64,000 bases of DNA from Pannonibacter anstelovis (GTDB lineage: Bacteria; Pseudomonadota; Alphaproteobacteria; Rhizobiales; Stappiaceae): assembly GCF_036881715.1 (NCBI RefSeq), contig NZ_JBAKBF010000006.1, positions 215,266 to 279,265 of the forward strand, read 5' to 3'. Under the pieces are notes generated by a model. It was given only the letters and a program-made list of their open reading frames with translations. It ran no database searches and was not told the DNA's origin. Below, in pieces: positions 53,011 to 62,180 of the stretch (its first letter is position 1; each line of letters begins with the position of its first letter). The position numbers and the translations under genes are program-made.

Positions 53011-54338
53011 CTACGCTTCCCCCTGAGCTTTGCTTTCTTCACCAGCCCCTCGTACTGGTGCGCAAGCAGATGGCCCTGGATCTGGGAAACGGTGTCCATC
53101 GTGACGCTCACAACGATCAGCAGCGAGGTTCCCCCGAAATAGAACGGAACGCCCGTCGCGGAAATGAGGAATTCGGGTAATAGGCAGACCGCCGTGATGT
53201 AGATGGCGCCCAGTACCGTAATGCGGGTCAGCACATGGTCAATGAATTGAGCCGTACGCTCGCCCGGACGAATTCCCGGAATGAAACCGCCGTGCCGCTT
53301 CAGATTGTCCGCCGTTTCCGACGGGCTGAACACGATAGCCGTGTAGAAGAAGCAGAAGAACACGATCATTGCCGCATAGAAGATCATGTACAGCGGCTGT
53401 CCATGACCAAGCAGCGTCGTCACCGTCGTCAGCCAGGCCGGACCGCTGCCCGCGGAGAACCCGGCAATGGTTGCCGGAATGAGCAGAAGCGACGAGGCGA
53501 AGATCGGCGGGATGACGCCAGCGGTGTTGAGCTTGAGGGGCAGGAACGAGGTGTTGCCCTCAAACATCTTGTTGCCAACCTGACGCTTCGGATACTGGAT
53601 CAGAAGCCGGCGCTGCGCCCGCTCCATGAATACGATCAGCGCAATCACGCCAACCGCCAGAATGAGAAGCACCGGAATGAGCCAGCCCGCAATGGCGTCC
53701 TGACGGCCCAGCTCGAACAGCGACACGAGCGCAGTCGGCAGACCGGCCACGATGCCGGCGAAGATGATCAGCGAAATGCCGTTACCAATGCCGCGCGAGG
53801 TGATCTGCTCACCCAGCCACATCAGGAACATGGTGCCGCCCGTCAAGCTGAGAACAGCGGAAAGACGGAAGAACCAGCCCGGATCGGTCACCACATTGGC
53901 CGAACCCTCAAGCCCGACCGCGATGCCATAGGACTGTGCAATCGCCAGAAGCACCGTGCCGTAGCGGGTGTACTGATTGATGACCTTGCGGCCCTGCTCC
54001 CCTTCCTTCTTCAGCGCCTCGAGTGTCGGAACGACAGTCGTCATCAGCTGCATGATAATGGAAGCGGAGATGTAGGGCATGATGCCCAGGGCGAAGATCG
54101 CCATACGCTCGACGGCGCCGCCGGCGAACATGTTGAACATGCCGATCACGCCAGACTGAGCCTGGCTGAAGGCCTGTGCAAAAGCGGCCGGATTGATCCC
54201 GGGCAGCGGGATGTAAGTGCCGAACCGATAAACCAAAAGCGCCCCCAGCGTGAACCAGATGCGCTTCTTGAGTTCTTCAGCCTTCGCGAAAGCTGAGAAA
54301 TTGAGATTTGATGCCAGCTGTTCGGCAGCGGATGCCAT
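53007..54338 (-). CDS. secY: Preprotein translocase subunit SecY
   Basis: Central channel of the Sec translocon. The 443-residue protein has ten hydrophobic segments, the RFGTYIPLPGIN entry, MPYISASIIMQL, and a C-terminal cytoplasmic tail ending KKAKLRGKRR. It stands between rplO and adk, as usual in Alphaproteobacteria. Confidence 0.98.
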   Translation of the reverse strand: MASAAEQLASNLNFSAFAKAEELKKRIWFTLGALLVYRFGTYIPLPGINPAAFAQAFSQAQSGVIGMFNMFAGGAVERMAIFALGIMPYISASIIMQLMTTVVPTLEALKKEGEQGRKVINQYTRYGTVLLAIAQSYGIAVGLEGSANVVTDPGWFFRLSAVLSLTGGTMFLMWLGEQITSRGIGNGISLIIFAGIVAGLPTALVSLFELGRQDAIAGWLIPVLLILAVGVIALIVFMERAQRRLLIQYPKRQVGNKMFEGNTSFLPLKLNTAGVIPPIFASSLLLIPATIAGFSAGSGPAWLTTVTTLLGHGQPLYMIFYAAMIVFFCFFYTAIVFSPSETADNLKRHGGFIPGIRPGERTAQFIDHVLTRITVLGAIYITAVCLLPEFLISATGVPFYFGGTSLLIVVSVTMDTVSQIQGHLLAHQYEGLVKKAKLRGKRR

Positions 54339-54385
54339 GCCGTTCTCCGGAGGTTGCTGTCCGAGAAAAAGGGCGAAGCCCAGGC

Positions 54386-54856
54386 CTATTCGGCCTGAGC
54401 TCCGAGGATCACGACCTTGCCGCCAGCCTTCTCGACAGCCTCAACAGCCGTCTTGGAAGCACCAGCAACTTCAAAGGTCACTGCGGCCTTCAGCTCGCCA
54501 TCGGCCAGGAGGCGGACGCCGTCCTTGACGCGCTTGACGATACCGGCAGCCTTGAGAGCCTCAACCGTGATCGAAGCCTTGGCATCCAGCTTGCCCTCGT
54601 CGAGAGCAACCTGCACGCGGCCGAGCGACACGATGTTGAAGTCCTTGGCAAAGATGTTGGTGAAACCACGCTTCGGCAGGCGGCGATGCAGCGGCATCTG
54701 ACCACCTTCGAAGCCCTTGATCGCCACGCCGGAACGGGACTTCTGACCCTTCACGCCGCGGCCACCGGTCTTGCCCTTGCCGGAGCCGATACCGCGGCCA
54801 ACGCGGGTACGCTCCTTAACGGAACCAGGATTGTCCCGCAGGTCATTGAGCTTCAT
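54386..54856 (-). CDS. rplO: 50S ribosomal protein L15
   Basis: A 156-residue L15 beginning MKLNDLRDNPGS, with the glycine-rich GRGIGSGKGKTGGRGVKGQKSR segment and GGKVVILGAQAE at the C-terminus. The ATG at 54856 is the family start; seven further codons upstream overlap rpmD. Late assembly protein of the large subunit. Confidence 0.98.
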   Translation of the reverse strand: MKLNDLRDNPGSVKERTRVGRGIGSGKGKTGGRGVKGQKSRSGVAIKGFEGGQMPLHRRLPKRGFTNIFAKDFNIVSLGRVQVALDEGKLDAKASITVEALKAAGIVKRVKDGVRLLADGELKAAVTFEVAGASKTAVEAVEKAGGKVVILGAQAE

Positions 54857-54873
54857 AGTCTTCTCTCCTGCCC

Positions 54874-55068
54874 TCACGCTTCGTCAACGATGCGGACGAG
54901 GTGCGGAAGCTTGCGGATCATGCCGCGCACTTCCGGAGTGTCCTTGAGCGTCGAGCGGCGGTGCATCTTGTTCAGGCCGAGGCCGATCAAGGTTGCCTGC
55001 TGCTCCTTGGGACGGCGCAGCGGGCTGCCGATCTGCTCGACCGTTACGGTCTTTTCGGTGTTCGCCAT
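54874..55068 (-). CDS. rpmD: 50S ribosomal protein L30
   Basis: A 64-residue L30 with the IGSPLRRPKEQQATLIGLGLNKMHRRSTL region. It follows rpsE by 41 bases and precedes rplO by 17 bases. Small structural protein of the 50S subunit. Confidence 0.97.
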   Translation of the reverse strand: MANTEKTVTVEQIGSPLRRPKEQQATLIGLGLNKMHRRSTLKDTPEVRGMIRKLPHLVRIVDEA

Positions 55069-55109
55069 GGAACTACCCCTCGTTCAACTGGTTACCGGAG
55101 TGCCGGGCC

Positions 55110-55679
55110 TCAAGCCTCGGCACCTGCCGGAACCGTTTCGTCGTTGTCGCGGCGGCGGCCCTGAAGCACCGAGACCTTGAGGCCACGACGGGCCGCGACA
55201 GCACGCGGGCTGTCTTCCTTGGTCAGGGCTGCAAAGGTTGCGCGCACCATGTTGTACGGGTTCGAGGAGCCAAGCGACTTGGCAACCACGTCCTGGACGC
55301 CAAGCGTCTCGAACACGGCGCGCATCGGGCCACCCGCGATGATACCGGTACCAGCCGGAGCTGCACGCAGGATCACCTTGCCGGCGCCGTGACGGCCCTC
55401 GACATCGTGATGAAGCGTACGGCCCTCGCGCAGCGGCACGCGAACCATTGCACGCTTGGCAGCTTCCGTTGCCTTGCGGATCGCTTCCGGCACTTCGCGA
55501 GCCTTGCCGTGGCCGAAGCCAACGCGGCCCTTCTGGTCACCCACGACGACGAGCGCGGCAAAGCCGAAGCGGCGGCCACCCTTGACCACCTTCGCGACGC
55601 GGTTGATGTGTACGAGCTTGTCGACGAACTCGCTGTCGCGCTCTTCGCGATCGCGCTCCCGTGTGTCCTGTCTCGCCAT
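55110..55679 (-). CDS. rpsE: 30S ribosomal protein S5
   Basis: A 189-residue S5 with the double-stranded RNA-binding domain (NRVAKVVKGGRRFGFAALVVVGD, KGRVGFGHGKA) and the C-terminal ribosomal S5 fold (GTGIIAGGPMRAVFE). It acts in mRNA unwinding and accuracy. Lies between rplR and rpmD. Confidence 0.98.
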   Translation of the reverse strand: MARQDTRERDREERDSEFVDKLVHINRVAKVVKGGRRFGFAALVVVGDQKGRVGFGHGKAREVPEAIRKATEAAKRAMVRVPLREGRTLHHDVEGRHGAGKVILRAAPAGTGIIAGGPMRAVFETLGVQDVVAKSLGSSNPYNMVRATFAALTKEDSPRAVAARRGLKVSVLQGRRRDNDETVPAGAEA

Positions 55680-55717
55680 ATTATTCGTCTTCCGTTCTTC
55701 AGAGCGCCAAGCGCTGG

Positions 55718-56080
55718 TCAGAATTCAAGTCCGCCCTCGCGGGCTGCATCTGCAAGCGCCTTGATGCGCCCGTGATACATGTACCCGCCACGGTCGAACA
55801 CGACCTGCTTGACGCCAGCGGCCAGAGCGCGCTCGGCGACAAGCTTGCCGACAGCTGCAGCCGCAGCCACATCGGCGCCCGTCTTCAATGAGCCCCGCAC
55901 GTCCTTTTCAAGCGTGGAGGCAGAGGCAACGGTGTGCCCCTTGGCGTCGTCGATGATCTGGGCATAGATCTGCTTCGACGAGCGGAATACGGAAAGGCGC
56001 GGACGACCGTTCGCCACCTTCTTGATCGAACGGCGCACGCGGTCGCGACGACGCTCGAAAGCAGTTTTGCTGTTCGCCAT
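55718..56080 (-). CDS. rplR: 50S ribosomal protein L18
   Basis: A 120-residue 5S rRNA-binding protein with RRDRVRRSIKKVANGRPRLSVFRSSKQIYAQ at the N-terminus and FDRGGYMYHGRIKALADAAREGGLEF at the C-terminus. It is 12 bases downstream of rplF and in the usual spc order. Confidence 0.98.
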   Translation of the reverse strand: MANSKTAFERRRDRVRRSIKKVANGRPRLSVFRSSKQIYAQIIDDAKGHTVASASTLEKDVRGSLKTGADVAAAAAVGKLVAERALAAGVKQVVFDRGGYMYHGRIKALADAAREGGLEF

Positions 56081-56092
56081 GATCCGGGTCCG

Positions 56093-56626
56093 TTACTTCT
56101 TCTTGCCTTCTTTGCGAACGATGAACTCGCCCGCATAGCGAATGCCCTTGCCCTTGTACGGCTCGGGGCCACGGTATTCGCGGATGTTAGCCGCGACCTG
56201 ACCGACGACCTGCTTGTCGATGCCGGAGATCAGAATCTCGGTCGGCTTCGGGCACTTGACTTCAACTCCTTCAGGGACCTCGTAAACGACGTCGTGGGAG
56301 AAGCCAAGGGCGAGCTGGACATTGCGGCCCTGCATCTGAGCACGGTAACCCACACCGGTGATCTCGAGCTTGCGTTCGAAGCCCTGGCTCACGCCGGTGA
56401 TCAGGTTCTGGATCATGGTCCGGGTCATGCCCCACATGGAGCGTGCCGGCTTGCTGTCATTACGGGGATCAACCTGGATCCCGGCATCCGTCATTTCGGC
56501 GAGCACCAGGTCATTGAGCACGAAGGACAGCTGGCCCTTCGGTCCCTTGACCTCGATGGTGCGGCCGTTGATCGTTGCCGTTACCCCGCTCGGCACGGGG
56601 ACTGGCTTTTTGCCAATACGAGACAT
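56093..56626 (-). CDS. rplF: 50S ribosomal protein L6
   Basis: A 177-residue L6 with its two repeated domains, beginning MSRIGKKPVPVPSGV and ending with GEFIVRKEGKKK. PKGQLSF and GPEPYKGKGIRY are present. It lies near the factor-binding site of the 50S subunit. It follows rpsH by 41 bases. Confidence 0.98.
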   Translation of the reverse strand: MSRIGKKPVPVPSGVTATINGRTIEVKGPKGQLSFVLNDLVLAEMTDAGIQVDPRNDSKPARSMWGMTRTMIQNLITGVSQGFERKLEITGVGYRAQMQGRNVQLALGFSHDVVYEVPEGVEVKCPKPTEILISGIDKQVVGQVAANIREYRGPEPYKGKGIRYAGEFIVRKEGKKK

Positions 56627-56667
56627 CTGATCAACCTTGTCACATAAATAGGAAGGTCACTGCCGCG

Positions 56668-57066
56668 TCAGAAGACGCGGCAGAGCACTTCACCACCAAC
56701 ATTCTCATCCCGCGCCTGATGGTCGCTCATGACGCCACGGGGGGTCGACAGGATCGACACACCGAGGCCATTCGCGACATGCGGAATGTTCTTTACCGAC
56801 GAGTACACGCGGCGGCCGGGCTTGGAGATACGCTCGATCTCACGAATCACCGGTTCACCATCGAAATACTTCAGTTCGATCTCAAGCTCGGACTTTCCGT
56901 CCTCGAATTCGACCGTCGTGTAGCCACGGATGTAACCTTCCTTGGCCAAAACATCAAGCACATGCGCACGCAGCTTCGAATGAGGTGAGGACACCTTGTT
57001 CTTGCGGCGCAGCTGCGCGTTCCGGATGCGGGTGAGCATATCACCCAACGGATCGGAAATTGCCAT
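56668..57066 (-). CDS. rpsH: 30S ribosomal protein S8
   Basis: A 132-residue S8 with DPLGDMLTRIRNAQ at the N-terminus and LGVSILSTPRGVMSDHQAR near the C-terminus. It binds the central domain of 16S rRNA and, in E. coli, represses the spc operon. It lies 12 bases after rpsN. Confidence 0.98.
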   Translation of the reverse strand: MAISDPLGDMLTRIRNAQLRRKNKVSSPHSKLRAHVLDVLAKEGYIRGYTTVEFEDGKSELEIELKYFDGEPVIREIERISKPGRRVYSSVKNIPHVANGLGVSILSTPRGVMSDHQARDENVGGEVLCRVF

Positions 57067-57078
57067 CGCAGCCTCTCC

Positions 57079-57384
57079 TTACCAGCTCGACTTGACCAGG
57101 CCCGGGATCTTACCCAGAGAGCCCAGCTCACGCAGCGCAACGCGCGACATCTTCAGCTTGCGGTAGAAGCCGCGCGGACGGCCGGTGACTTCACACCGGT
57201 TGCGCACGCGGTTCGGTGCCGAATTACGCGGCAGTGCCGCGAGCTTCAGACGGGCGGCGAAACGCTCTTCCAGAGACAGCGTTTCATCCTTGGCTGCGGC
57301 CTTGAGAGCAGCACGCTTTGCAGCGTACTTCTGCACAAGGCGCTCGCGCCGCTTGTTCTTCTCGATCGCGCTCTTCTTCGCCAT
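57079..57384 (-). CDS. rpsN: 30S ribosomal protein S14 (zinc-independent form)
   Basis: A 101-residue S14 with one Cys (RCEVTGRPRG) and no CxxC pairs, hence the zinc-independent form. The C-terminus GSLGKIPGLVKSSW is typical. It lies between rplE and rpsH. Confidence 0.98.
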   Translation of the reverse strand: MAKKSAIEKNKRRERLVQKYAAKRAALKAAAKDETLSLEERFAARLKLAALPRNSAPNRVRNRCEVTGRPRGFYRKLKMSRVALRELGSLGKIPGLVKSSW

Positions 57385-57417
57385 CGTTTTTCCTCGTTCC
57401 TTTCCCGTATATCCGCG

Positions 57418-57972
57418 TTACTTGCGGAACGGGAAGTTGAACGCGCGCAGCAGTTCGCGCGCCTCTTCATCGGTGTTGGCCGTGGTGCACACGACCACGT
57501 CCATACCCCAAATCTGGTCGACCTTGTCGTACTCGATTTCGGGGAAAACGATGTGTTCCTTAATGCCCATGGCGTAGTTGCCACGGCCATCGAAGCTCTT
57601 CGGGTTCAAGCCGCGGAAGTCACGAACGCGCGGAAGCGCGATGGTGATCAGACGGTCGAGGAACTCGAACATCTGTTCGCGGCGCAGCGTCACCTTGGCG
57701 CCGAGGGGCATGCCCTCACGCACCTTGAAGGTGGCGATGGAGTTAGCAGCTTTGGTGATCACCGGCTTTTGACCGGCGATGAGCGCCAGGTCGTCCGCAG
57801 CGATGCGCACCTTCTTGCTGTCTGCAACTGCCTCACCGACGCCCATGTTGAGAACGACCTTCTCAAGCTTGGGGATCTGCATCGGGTTGGTGTAGTTGAA
57901 CTTTTCCTGCAGCTGCTTGCGCACCACTTCATCGTAGTGCGTCTTGAGCCGCGGCACGTAGGTCTCAGCCAT
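57418..57972 (-). CDS. rplE: 50S ribosomal protein L5
   Basis: A 184-residue 5S rRNA-binding protein beginning MAETYVPRLKTHYDEV, with VVLNMGVGEA and the AGQKPVITKAANSIATFKVREG block. Its start overlaps the rplX stop by eight bases. Confidence 0.98.
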   Translation of the reverse strand: MAETYVPRLKTHYDEVVRKQLQEKFNYTNPMQIPKLEKVVLNMGVGEAVADSKKVRIAADDLALIAGQKPVITKAANSIATFKVREGMPLGAKVTLRREQMFEFLDRLITIALPRVRDFRGLNPKSFDGRGNYAMGIKEHIVFPEIEYDKVDQIWGMDVVVCTTANTDEEARELLRAFNFPFRK

Positions 57973-58282
57973 CGATCAGGTCTCCCGAACGCTTGGCCAC
58001 ACGGACCTTGCGGCCGTCTTCCTGCACCTTGAACCCGACGCGGGTCGGCTTGCCATCCTTGGGATCGGCTACAGCCAGGTTGGAAACGTGAATCGGGGCT
58101 TCCTTTGCCACGATGCCTGCTTCCTGGGTCTGCGTCTGGCGCTGGTGGCGGCGAACAATGTTGATGCCGCGCACGAGAGCCTTGTTGTCCGTCGGCAGCA
58201 TCTGCAGCACTTCGCCGGTCTTGCCCTTGTCACGACCGGCGAGCACGACAACCGTGTCGCCTTTTTTAATTTTCGCAGCCAT
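57965..58282 (-). CDS. rplX: 50S ribosomal protein L24
   Basis: A 105-residue L24 with the KOW motif GDTVVVLAGRDKGKTGEV near the N-terminus. Its ATG shares one base with the rplN TGA, and its end overlaps rplE. The open frame upstream of 58282 only reads across rplN out of phase. Assembly initiator of the 50S subunit. Confidence 0.98.
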   Translation of the reverse strand: MAAKIKKGDTVVVLAGRDKGKTGEVLQMLPTDNKALVRGINIVRRHQRQTQTQEAGIVAKEAPIHVSNLAVADPKDGKPTRVGFKVQEDGRKVRVAKRSGDLIDG

Positions 58283-58650
58283 CAGAGCACCTCCGGCGCG
58301 AGCGAAATGATCTTCATGTGGTTCTTTGCACGGAGCTCGCGCGGCACCGGCCCAAAGATACGGGTGCCGATCGGCTCCTTGTTGTTGTTGACCAGGACCG
58401 CCGCATTGCGGTCGAACCGGATCACGCTGCCGTCGGGACGGCGAATGTCCTTCGCCGTACGCACGACGACCGCCTTCATCACGTCGCCCTTCTTGACGCG
58501 GCCGCGCGGGATAGCTTCCTTGATGCTGACGACGATGATGTCGCCAACGCGGGCATACTTCCGCTTCGAGCCGCCGAGCACCTTGATGCACATGACACGA
58601 CGGGCGCCGGAATTATCCGCCACGTCGAGGTTTGTTTGCATCTGAATCAT
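58282..58650 (-). CDS. rplN: 50S ribosomal protein L14
   Basis: A 122-residue L14 with the conserved start MIQMQTNLDVADNSGARRVMC and AVVVRT and GTRIFGPVPREL later on. It is 69 bases downstream of rpsQ. Confidence 0.98.
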   Translation of the reverse strand: MIQMQTNLDVADNSGARRVMCIKVLGGSKRKYARVGDIIVVSIKEAIPRGRVKKGDVMKAVVVRTAKDIRRPDGSVIRFDRNAAVLVNNNKEPIGTRIFGPVPRELRAKNHMKIISLAPEVL

Positions 58651-58719
58651 GACTTGGCCGCCTTGTTCTCTCTACGGCGCACCTGCCACGGGCGCCGGAT
58701 GCTCAACAGAGCCGTGGTC

Positions 58720-58947
58720 TCAGGAGACCACGGTCCAACGTTTGGTCTTGGAGATCGGCGCACACTCTTCGATCTGAACCGTGTCGCCGACCTGGTACTT
58801 GTTCGCTTCGTCATGCGCCCGGTACTTCTTGGACCGGCGCACGGTCTTCTTGAGCAGCGGGTGAGTGAAGCGACGCTCCACCTTCACCGTCACCGTCTTG
58901 TCATTCGCGTTGCTGACCACGGTGCCCTGCAAAATGCGTTTCGGCAT
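58720..58947 (-). CDS. rpsQ: 30S ribosomal protein S17
   Basis: A 75-residue OB-fold protein, MPKRILQGTVVSNANDKTVTV at the N-terminus and GDTVQIEECAPISKTKRWTVV at the C-terminus. It binds 16S rRNA early in assembly and lies 10 bases after rpmC. Confidence 0.97.
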   Translation of the reverse strand: MPKRILQGTVVSNANDKTVTVKVERRFTHPLLKKTVRRSKKYRAHDEANKYQVGDTVQIEECAPISKTKRWTVVS

Positions 58948-58957
58948 TGAGGCCTCC

Positions 58958-59158
58958 TTACGCGGTTGCGGTCATGCGCTTATCGCGCATGATCGTCTGG
59001 ATCCGGGCGATATCCCGGCGGATCTGCCGGAAACGACCAGTGTTTTCGAGCTGACCGGTGGCCTTCTGAAAGCGCAGGTTGAACTGCTCCTTCTTCAGTG
59101 CCTCGAGTTCCGTACGGAGCTCGTCGAGGGTCTTTGCCCTTACATCATTTGCCTTCAT
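58958..59158 (-). CDS. rpmC: 50S ribosomal protein L29
   Basis: A 66-residue helical protein with KTLDELRTELEALKKEQFNLRFQ and RRDIARIQTIM. It sits at the polypeptide exit and is 22 bases after rplP. Confidence 0.97.
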   Translation of the reverse strand: MKANDVRAKTLDELRTELEALKKEQFNLRFQKATGQLENTGRFRQIRRDIARIQTIMRDKRMTATA

Positions 59159-59180
59159 GGCTCAACTCTCCTCGACTGCC

Positions 59181-59594
59181 TTACTCGGCGATCCGCTGTA
59201 CGAACCGGCACTTGATCGGCAGCTTGGCAGCAGCCAGGCGCATTGCTTCGCGGGCAACGTCTTCCGGCACGCCGTCAATCTCGAACATGATACGGCCCGG
59301 CTTGACACGGCAGGCCCAGTAGTCCGGAGCACCTTTACCCTTACCCATGCGGACTTCCGCAGGCTTGGAAGACACCGGCACATCCGGGAAAATCCGGATC
59401 CAAACACGGCCCGCACGCTTCATGTGACGGGTCATTGCACGACGGGCTGCCTCGATCTGGCGGGCGGTGACACGCTCCGGCTCCACGGCCTTCAGACCGA
59501 ATTCGCCGAAGTTCAGGTCAGTACCGCCCTTCGCCATGCCGTGGATGCGGCCCTTGTGCTGCTTGCGGAACTTAGTTCGCTTCGGTTGCAGCAT
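59181..59594 (-). CDS. rplP: 50S ribosomal protein L16
   Basis: A 137-residue L16 beginning MLQPKRTKFRKQHKGR, with GKGKGAPDYWACRVKPGRIMFE. Near the A-site tRNA on the 50S subunit. It is 40 bases downstream of rpsC. Confidence 0.98.
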   Translation of the reverse strand: MLQPKRTKFRKQHKGRIHGMAKGGTDLNFGEFGLKAVEPERVTARQIEAARRAMTRHMKRAGRVWIRIFPDVPVSSKPAEVRMGKGKGAPDYWACRVKPGRIMFEIDGVPEDVAREAMRLAAAKLPIKCRFVQRIAE

Positions 59595-59634
59595 CGTTCT
59601 TCTCTCGTTCTTGCGTTACACGGGCGCTGCCTTT

Positions 59635-60363
59635 TCAGGCAGCGCGCTCGCGACCACGATCCCGGCGCTGGCCGCGATCACCCTGATTCGCATCCGAGCT
59701 TTCGGTCGCGCGGCGTTCAGACGCCATCGGATCGTGCTCGAGGATCTCGCCCTTGAAGATCCAGACCTTGACGCCGCAGGCGCCATAGGCGGTGTGAGCG
59801 GTCGCTGTGCCATAATCGATGTCGGCGCGCAAGGTGTGCAGCGGCACACGGCCTTCACGATACCACTCGACGCGTGCGATTTCCGCACCACCCAGACGGC
59901 CGCCGCAATTGATGCGGATGCCAAGGGCGCCCAGACGCATGGCCGACTGAACGGCACGCTTCATGGCGCGGCGGAATGCAACACGGCGTTCCAGCTGCTG
60001 GGCGATCGAAGCGGCAACCAGGGTCGCGTCGATTTCCGGCTTGCGCACTTCAACGATGTTGATGTGCACTTCTGCGTCGGTGATCGCAGCAAGCTTCTTG
60101 CGCAGCTTGTCGATGTCCGCACCCTTCTTGCCGATGACCACGCCCGGACGGCCGGAGTGGATGGTCACGCGGCACTTCTTGTGCGGGCGTTCGATCACGA
60201 TCTTGGAAACCGCAGCCTGCTTCAGCTCGTTCATCAGATATTCGCGGATGCGGAAATCTTCATGAAGCAGCTTGCCGTATTCGCCCTTGTTGGCGAACCA
60301 GCGGGAGTCCCAGGTGCGGTTGATCCCGAGGCGCATGCCGATCGGGTTGACTTTATGTCCCAT
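59635..60363 (-). CDS. rpsC: 30S ribosomal protein S3
   Basis: A 242-residue S3 with a KH domain (RPGVVIGKKGADID) and the C-terminal S3 fold. An Arg/Gln/Asp-rich tail (QGDRGQRRDRGRERAA) extends beyond the fold, as in related Alphaproteobacteria. Its ATG shares a base with the rplV stop (TGATG). Confidence 0.98.
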   Translation of the reverse strand: MGHKVNPIGMRLGINRTWDSRWFANKGEYGKLLHEDFRIREYLMNELKQAAVSKIVIERPHKKCRVTIHSGRPGVVIGKKGADIDKLRKKLAAITDAEVHINIVEVRKPEIDATLVAASIAQQLERRVAFRRAMKRAVQSAMRLGALGIRINCGGRLGGAEIARVEWYREGRVPLHTLRADIDYGTATAHTAYGACGVKVWIFKGEILEHDPMASERRATESSDANQGDRGQRRDRGRERAA

Positions 60364-60743
60364 CAGGCAGTCTCCTCGACTTGACGAACAACGATGGTCA
60401 GGTTCGAGAACGGCTTCTCGATCCGGCCAGCGCGGCCACGTGCACGGGCATGGAACCGCTTGATGACAAAGGCCTTGCCCACATGGGCTTCGGCAACCAC
60501 CAGGCTGTCCACGTCCAGGTCGTGGTTGTTCTCGGCATTCGCAATCGCGGACATCAGGGTCTTCTTGACGTCACCAGCGATGCGCTTGCGGGAGAACGTC
60601 AGATCCGCCAGAGCGGAACTTACCTTCTTGCCGCGGATTGCAGCCGCCACGAGGTTCAGCTTCTGCGGGGAAACGCGCAGCATGCGCGTGACCGCCTTGG
60701 CCTCGTTGTCGGCGAGCGTCCGCTCACGCTTCGGCTTGCCCAT
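60363..60743 (-). CDS. rplV: 50S ribosomal protein L22
   Basis: A 126-residue L22 with RMLRVSPQKLNLVAAAIRGK and the tunnel hairpin FHARARGRAGRIEKPFSNLTIV. It is two bases after rpsS and overlaps rpsC by one base. Mutations in this loop give macrolide resistance in other bacteria. Confidence 0.98.
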   Translation of the reverse strand: MGKPKRERTLADNEAKAVTRMLRVSPQKLNLVAAAIRGKKVSSALADLTFSRKRIAGDVKKTLMSAIANAENNHDLDVDSLVVAEAHVGKAFVIKRFHARARGRAGRIEKPFSNLTIVVRQVEETA

Positions 60744-60745
60744 CG

Positions 60746-61024
60746 TTACTTCCTCTTCGCCTTCTTGTCGGCGCCGTGCCCATAGTAGGTCCGGGTCGGC
60801 GAGAACTCGCCGAGCTTGTGACCAATCATTTCTTCAGACACCAGCACCGGAACGTGCTTCTGTCCGTTGTAGACGCCGAAGGTCAGGCCAACGAACTGCG
60901 GCAGGATCGTCGAGCGGCGGCTCCAGGTCTTGATGACCTCGTTCCGGCCGGTTTCGCGAACCTTGTCCGCCTTCTTCAGCAGATACCCGTCGACAAACGG
61001 ACCTTTCCAGATCGAACGTGTCAC
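60746..61024 (-). CDS. rpsS: 30S ribosomal protein S19
   Basis: A 92-residue S19 with TRSIWKGPFVDGYLLKK and the IKTWSRRSTILPQFVGLTFGVYNGQKHVPV region. Binds S13 in the head of the small subunit; 12 bases after rplB. Confidence 0.98.
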   Translation of the reverse strand: MTRSIWKGPFVDGYLLKKADKVRETGRNEVIKTWSRRSTILPQFVGLTFGVYNGQKHVPVLVSEEMIGHKLGEFSPTRTYYGHGADKKAKRK

Positions 61025-61036
61025 GATCCGTACCTC

Positions 61037-61870
61037 TTACTTCTTGCGAGCATGACGGCTGCGAACAATGAACTTGTCCGTTGCCTTGTTGCTGCGCGTG
61101 CGCTTGCCCTTCGTCGGCTTGCCCCAGGGGGTCACCGGATGACGGCCACCAGACGTGCGGCCTTCACCACCGCCGTGCGGATGGTCGATCGGGTTCATGG
61201 CCACACCGCGGGTGTGCGGGCGGATGCCGAGCCAGCGCGAACGTCCGGCCTTGCCCAGGTTGATGTTGCCATGGTCCGGGTTGGACACGGCGCCAATGGA
61301 CGCCATGCAGGTGCCCAGAACGCGGCGCTGTTCACCGGACATGAGACGCAGGATCGTGTAACCCTGGTCGCGGCCGACGATCTGAACGAAAGCACCGGCG
61401 GAACGGGCGATCTGACCGCCCTTGCCCGGCTTCAGCTCAACGTTGTGGACAATGGTGCCGACCGGAATGGAAGCCAGCGGCATTGCGTTGCCCGGCTTCA
61501 CGTCTACGGACTCACCAGCCACAACCATGTCGCCGGCAGCAAGACGCTGCGGGGCCAGGATGTAGGCCAGCTCGCCATCCTCGTAACGGATCAGCGCGAT
61601 GAAAGCGGTGCGGTTCGGATCGTATTCCAGGCGCTCAACAGTCGCCGGAACGTCGAACTTGCGACGCTTGAAGTCCACCAGACGGTAGGAGCGCTTGTGG
61701 CCACCACCGCGGTTCGGTGCCGTCAGACGGCCGCGGTTGTTGCGGCCGCCGGTCTTGCTCAGGCCTTCGGTCAAGGTCTTGACCGGCTTGCCCTTCCAGA
61801 GATCGGCACGGTCCACCTGAACCAGCTGGCGCCGGCCGGGGGACGTGGGGTTGAAGGTCTTGAGTGCCAT
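61037..61870 (-). CDS. rplB: 50S ribosomal protein L2
   Basis: A 277-residue L2 that supports the peptidyl transferase centre. It shows GGGHKRSYRLVDFKR near the N-terminus, AGAFVQIVGRDQGY and the conserved GVAMNPIDHPHGGGEGRTSGG with its functional histidine. It is 16 bases after rplW. Confidence 0.98.
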   Translation of the reverse strand: MALKTFNPTSPGRRQLVQVDRADLWKGKPVKTLTEGLSKTGGRNNRGRLTAPNRGGGHKRSYRLVDFKRRKFDVPATVERLEYDPNRTAFIALIRYEDGELAYILAPQRLAAGDMVVAGESVDVKPGNAMPLASIPVGTIVHNVELKPGKGGQIARSAGAFVQIVGRDQGYTILRLMSGEQRRVLGTCMASIGAVSNPDHGNINLGKAGRSRWLGIRPHTRGVAMNPIDHPHGGGEGRTSGGRHPVTPWGKPTKGKRTRSNKATDKFIVRSRHARKK

Positions 61871-61886
61871 AATTGTCGTCCCAGCC

Positions 61887-62180
61887 TTAGAGTCCGGTCG
61901 TCACGTCGATCGAGTGACCCTCGGCGAGCGTCACAATGGCCTTCTTGTAGTCGGACTGCTGTCCGATGCGGCCGCGGAAACGCTTCACCTTGCCCTTGCG
62001 GACCAGAGTGTTCACCGCAGTGACCTTGACGCCGAACAGGGCTTCAATCGCTGCCTTGATTTCCGGCTTGGTTGCCGAGTTGGCAACCTTGAAGACCACC
62101 TTGTTCTCTTCCGAGGCCATAGTCGCCTTCTCGGTGATCACCGGGCTGACGATCTTGTCGTAGTGAGCGATCTTGCTCAT
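61887..62180 (-). CDS. rplW: 50S ribosomal protein L23
   Basis: A 97-residue L23 with YDKIVSPVITEKATM at the N-terminus and VNTLVRKGKVKRFRGRIGQQSDYKKAIVTLA. It docks SRP and trigger factor at the tunnel exit. Its start overlaps the rplD stop (ATGA). Confidence 0.98.
   Translation of the reverse strand: MSKIAHYDKIVSPVITEKATMASEENKVVFKVANSATKPEIKAAIEALFGVKVTAVNTLVRKGKVKRFRGRIGQQSDYKKAIVTLAEGHSIDVTTGL

Noticed and set aside
57965..58591. 208-codon frame that would extend rplX upstream
   Set aside because: The first 100 codons overlap rplN in another frame. The rplX family start is the ATG at 58282.
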